Below are positions 19,556 through 21,739 of a stretch of DNA of 21,739 nt, piece after piece. A model generated the notes under the pieces. The model did no database searches. It saw nothing but the letters and a program-made list of their open reading frames with translations, and was not told where the DNA came from. The stretch's first letter is position 1, and every line of letters starts with the position of its first letter. The translations under genes and the position numbers were made by a program. Source of the stretch: a bacterium. GTDB taxonomy: Bacteria > Bacillota_I > Bacilli_A > RFN20 > CAG-826. The DNA lies in assembly GCA_004561785.1 (NCBI GenBank), contig SFUB01000038.1, forward strand, positions 1 to 21,739, read 5' to 3'.

Positions 19556-20932
19556 ATGGCAAACAGCGAGAAAAGCCAGCTCCAAGCCGAGCTCCGCGCC
19601 AAAAAAGCCGAGCTCTCCGCCCTCAAGCTCGCCAAACCGAGCCGCAAAGCCTGGAATGAGGAAGACAAAAAGAAAGAAGCCGAGCTCTTGGAGCAAATCG
19701 AATCCCTCAAATTCCGCATCGGGAATTTCGGGATCACCTATGACCCAAAACTCGTCGAGGACCATGTCATCCTAAGCGTCCGCCACCTGAAGCAATTCTT
19801 CCGGTCCGGCGAATACAAGACCAAAGCCGTCCACGACGTCAGCTTCGACGTCAAGGAAGGCGAATGCTTCGGCTTGGTCGGCGAATCCGGCTGTGGCAAG
19901 ACCACGACCGGCCGCTGCATCATCGGCCTTTACGACATAACCTCCGGCTCGATCTACTACAAAGGCTACCGCATCGCCGCCGGCGACCGCTGGAACCGCA
20001 AGGAGATCAAATGGAGCCGCATCCACACGCAGGAGAAAGTCGCGACCCTCAAGGAGCAGAAGCACTGCGAGATGGCCGACGCCACCGCCCCTGGGGAAGC
20101 CGAGGCCATCAAGGAACGCTTCGACAAGCAGATCGAGGAGCTTGAGCTCCAAGAGAAAGCCCACGTCGAGGAGCAAAAGGCCCTCATCAAGCAGATCCAT
20201 TACGATGATAAGCACGTCAACACCCGCCTCCGGAACCAGATCCAGATGATCTTCCAGGACCCGATCGACTCCCTCGATCCCCGCATGACCGTCGAAGACA
20301 TCATCACCGAAGGCCTCCACATCCAAGGCAAATACAACCGCGAGGAGAACCGCAAGACGGTCGAAGCGGTCCTAAGGAGGGTCGGGCTCATCCCCGAATA
20401 CGCCTCGCGCTACCCGCATGAATTCTCCGGTGGCCAAAGGCAGAGGATCGGCATCGCCCGCGCCCTCGTCATGAACCCGAAACTCCTCATCTGCGATGAG
20501 CCGATCTCGGCGCTTGACGTCTCGATCCGCGCCCAGGTCCTCAACTTGCTCAACGAGATCAAGGAGGAGATGGGCCTCACGATGCTATTCATCGCCCACG
20601 ACCTCTCGGTCGTCAAATACTTCTGCGACCGCATCGCCGTCATGTACTTTGGGAACATGGTCGAGCTCGCCTCCAGCGATGAGCTCTTCGCCCATCCGCT
20701 CCATCCCTACACCAAAGCCTTGCTCTCGGCGATCCCGAAGCCCGACCCCTATTCGGAGAAGGACCGCGTGAGGAAGGTCTACGATCCGAGCTCGGAGCAT
20801 GACTATTCCGTGAACAAACCCTCCTTCCGGGAAGTCCTCCCGGGCCACTTCGTCCTCTGCAACGACGAAGAGGAGGAGAGATACCGCCTCGAAGCTTCGA
20901 AGCTCGACGCGGAGAAAGGGGAAGGCAAATGA
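19556..20932 (+). CDS. oppF: oligopeptide ABC transporter ATP-binding protein OppF
   Basis: The protein has 458 residues, against about 310-330 usual. Walker A G-E-S-G-C-G-K-T (109-116), Q-loop Gln234, signature F-S-G-G-Q-R-Q-R (290-297), Walker B L-I-C-D-E-P (311-316) and His348 are all present, so it should hydrolyse ATP. Two additions stand out. A charged helical N-terminal extension (1-70) precedes the first strand, and an insert of about 80 residues (142-222), rich in Glu, Lys and Gln, lies between Walker A and the Q-loop. OppD has its insert after the Q-loop, so the two arms leave the heterodimer from different faces. The C-terminus (V-Y-D-P-S ... P-G-H-F-V-L-C-N) fits the OppF/AmiF branch. 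AAGGAGGAG precedes the ATG, and the gene starts 1 nt after the oppD stop. Confidence 0.94.
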   Translation: MANSEKSQLQAELRAKKAELSALKLAKPSRKAWNEEDKKKEAELLEQIESLKFRIGNFGITYDPKLVEDHVILSVRHLKQFFRSGEYKTKAVHDVSFDVKEGECFGLVGESGCGKTTTGRCIIGLYDITSGSIYYKGYRIAAGDRWNRKEIKWSRIHTQEKVATLKEQKHCEMADATAPGEAEAIKERFDKQIEELELQEKAHVEEQKALIKQIHYDDKHVNTRLRNQIQMIFQDPIDSLDPRMTVEDIITEGLHIQGKYNREENRKTVEAVLRRVGLIPEYASRYPHEFSGGQRQRIGIARALVMNPKLLICDEPISALDVSIRAQVLNLLNEIKEEMGLTMLFIAHDLSVVKYFCDRIAVMYFGNMVELASSDELFAHPLHPYTKALLSAIPKPDPYSEKDRVRKVYDPSSEHDYSVNKPSFREVLPGHFVLCNDEEEERYRLEASKLDAEKGEGK

Positions 20933-21585
20933 AAAAGAACAAGCGCTTCATCCCGGTCATCATCGCCTATGGCGTCTTGCTGGTTTTGCTCCTCCCGATC
21001 TTCGTCTATGCGATCTTGGCCTATTCCAATCCGGCCAAATACAACTACCGCCTCGACTACCTCCAGGCGGGGGAAGCGGTGGATGGCTATCTCCACACCG
21101 GGGAATACGCCCTCACGCTGGTCTTCCTCGGGTTGCTCTTCGCGGGGCTCACGCTTGGATTGCTCTCCTGGATCTTCCGGAGGAAATCGACCCAGATCGC
21201 GGTATCCTGCCTTCTCTCCGTGATCGCCTTCTCCTATTGCCTTGCCCGCAGCGTCTATTGCTTTGGGCTCGGCGGCACCAACTCGATCCCGGCGATTTTC
21301 TATTTGATCGGCGCCTTGGGCATCGCCTGTAGCCTCGTCTTCTTCGTCAAGAAGACGCTTGATGGCGACTGCTCCTGGCTCTATTACGTCTCCGTGATCC
21401 TCGGGGCGGCCTTCTTGTTCCTAGCCTCCTGCACGAAGTATTCCTATTCGATCCTCAACGCCCTCGGCCATCAAGGCGACGTCGTCTATTGGGGATCCTA
21501 TGGGGTGAGCCGGATCGCCCTGCTCTCCTATCTCCTCGGGGCCTATTTGAATCTGAGCTTGGATTACGAACCCGAAGCGAAATAA
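20929..21585 (+). CDS. six-helix integral membrane protein coupled to oppF
   Basis: The protein has 218 residues and I do not recognise the family. Predicted transmembrane helices are at about 8-31, 60-83, 89-112, 119-140, 149-168 and 189-209. The N-terminus is basic (M-K-K-N-K-R), placing it inside by the positive-inside rule, and the loop between helices 1 and 2 (about 32-59), rich in Tyr, Asp and Glu, should be outside. No catalytic motif is visible. The start overlaps the oppF stop as ATGA, and a G-rich AAGGGGAAGG stretch precedes it, so translation is coupled to oppF. A terminator follows at once. Last place in the opp unit suggests a job connected with the transporter, such as assembly or regulation, but this rests on position only. 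Confidence 0.85.
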   Translation: MKKNKRFIPVIIAYGVLLVLLLPIFVYAILAYSNPAKYNYRLDYLQAGEAVDGYLHTGEYALTLVFLGLLFAGLTLGLLSWIFRRKSTQIAVSCLLSVIAFSYCLARSVYCFGLGGTNSIPAIFYLIGALGIACSLVFFVKKTLDGDCSWLYYVSVILGAAFLFLASCTKYSYSILNALGHQGDVVYWGSYGVSRIALLSYLLGAYLNLSLDYEPEAK

Positions 21586-21596
21586 CCATCCCAATA

Positions 21597-21621
21597 AGCG
21601 GAGCCCACGGCTCCGCTTTTT
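21597..21621 (+). terminator. rho-independent terminator of the oppBCDF unit
   Basis: AGCGGAGCC and GGCTCCGCT form a perfect 9-bp stem with a 3-nt CAC loop followed by TTTTT. It starts 12 nt after the TAA of the six-helix membrane protein. Confidence 0.9.
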
Positions 21622-21678
21622 CGTTGGGTCGGCGCCCTTAATAAACCAAGGCGTAAGCTAAGCCCGCCCTTATTCCTA

Positions 21679-21684
21679 TATAAT
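21679..21684 (+). promoter_or_regulatory. consensus -10 box before the right-edge gene
   Basis: A perfect TATAAT lies 8 nt before ATG 21693. No -35-like hexamer is found 16-18 nt upstream. Transcription would start about at the start codon. Confidence 0.45.
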
Positions 21685-21692
21685 ATGGATAT

Positions 21693-21739
21693 ATGGAGAA
21701 GACCCTTCTTTTGGAAATCGACGGGAAGACCTATCCCTT
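21693..21739 (+). CDS. start of an unidentified gene, truncated by the window edge
   Basis: Fifteen codons plus two bases are visible, reading M-E-K-T-L-L-L-E-I-D-G-K-T-Y-P. This is too little to assign a family. No Shine-Dalgarno site precedes the ATG, and TATAAT sits 8 nt upstream, compatible with a leaderless message. An alternative is the in-frame TTG at 21711, which has GGAGAAG 9 nt before it. A second open frame from ATG 21685 is also possible, but its Arg/Pro/Trp-rich start is less protein-like. Confidence 0.45.
   Translation, partial: MEKTLLLEIDGKTYP

Noticed and set aside
1..21739. TGA decoded as Trp (Mollicutes code), CRISPR arrays, tRNA or rRNA genes, insertion sequences
   Set aside because: TGA ends oppB, oppD, oppF and two lipoprotein genes at sensible places. 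No spaced direct repeats, cloverleaf, rRNA or transposase sequence is visible.

Overview
The window comes from a GC-rich bacterium with Gram-positive (Bacillota, probably Bacilli) features. It carries many Sec/Lsp lipoproteins with Ser-rich linkers, AGGAG-type ribosome binding sites, rho-independent terminators, and an Opp/Ami-type oligopeptide ABC transporter whose ATPases end like the lactic-acid-bacterium type. TGA is used as a true stop and TGG for Trp, so the code is the standard one, not the Mycoplasma code. The mix of BspA-type leucine-rich repeats, InlB B-repeats, Big_2 and an M6 peptidase suits an uncultured host- or gut-associated lineage. That placement is inference.

Left half, minus strand (1-11406). 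A DUF523 protein with a repetitive basic tail runs off the left edge (1-762). To its right is a probable three-gene lipoprotein operon transcribed 6604 -> 849: a Ser/Glu-linker lipoprotein with two beta repeats, a 1056-residue BspA/LRR lipoprotein with two InlB repeats, and a smaller InlB-repeat lipoprotein. Two single-gene units follow: a Big_2 lipoprotein (8944-6779) and an M6-type zinc metalloprotease lipoprotein (11406-9259). Clear hairpin terminators close three of these units.

Middle (11407-12124). A divergent promoter region is followed by a small three-helix membrane protein. A perfect 71-bp tandem duplication covers the 3' end of that gene. The leader of the next gene can fold into mutually exclusive hairpins.

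Right half, plus strand (12125-21739). An oligopeptide uptake locus is present: oppA (own terminator), then oppB-oppC-oppD-oppF with 8-nt to overlapping junctions, then a six-helix membrane protein coupled to oppF by an ATGA overlap. A terminator ends the unit and a new gene starts at the right edge. OppA is large (920 aa), OppC carries a ~375-residue external insert, and OppD and OppF each carry a charged helical insert at a different place in the ATPase fold.

Taken together, the locus encodes six predicted surface lipoproteins, one a secreted-type protease, beside a peptide importer. This is consistent with surface binding and digestion of protein followed by peptide uptake, but the functional link is inferred from neighbourhood only. 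The items most worth following up are the modified Opp transporter, the folded oppA leader, a 19/20-identical element at the same distance upstream of two lipoprotein units, SD-less genes with -10-like hexamers at leaderless spacing, and the 71-bp duplication.
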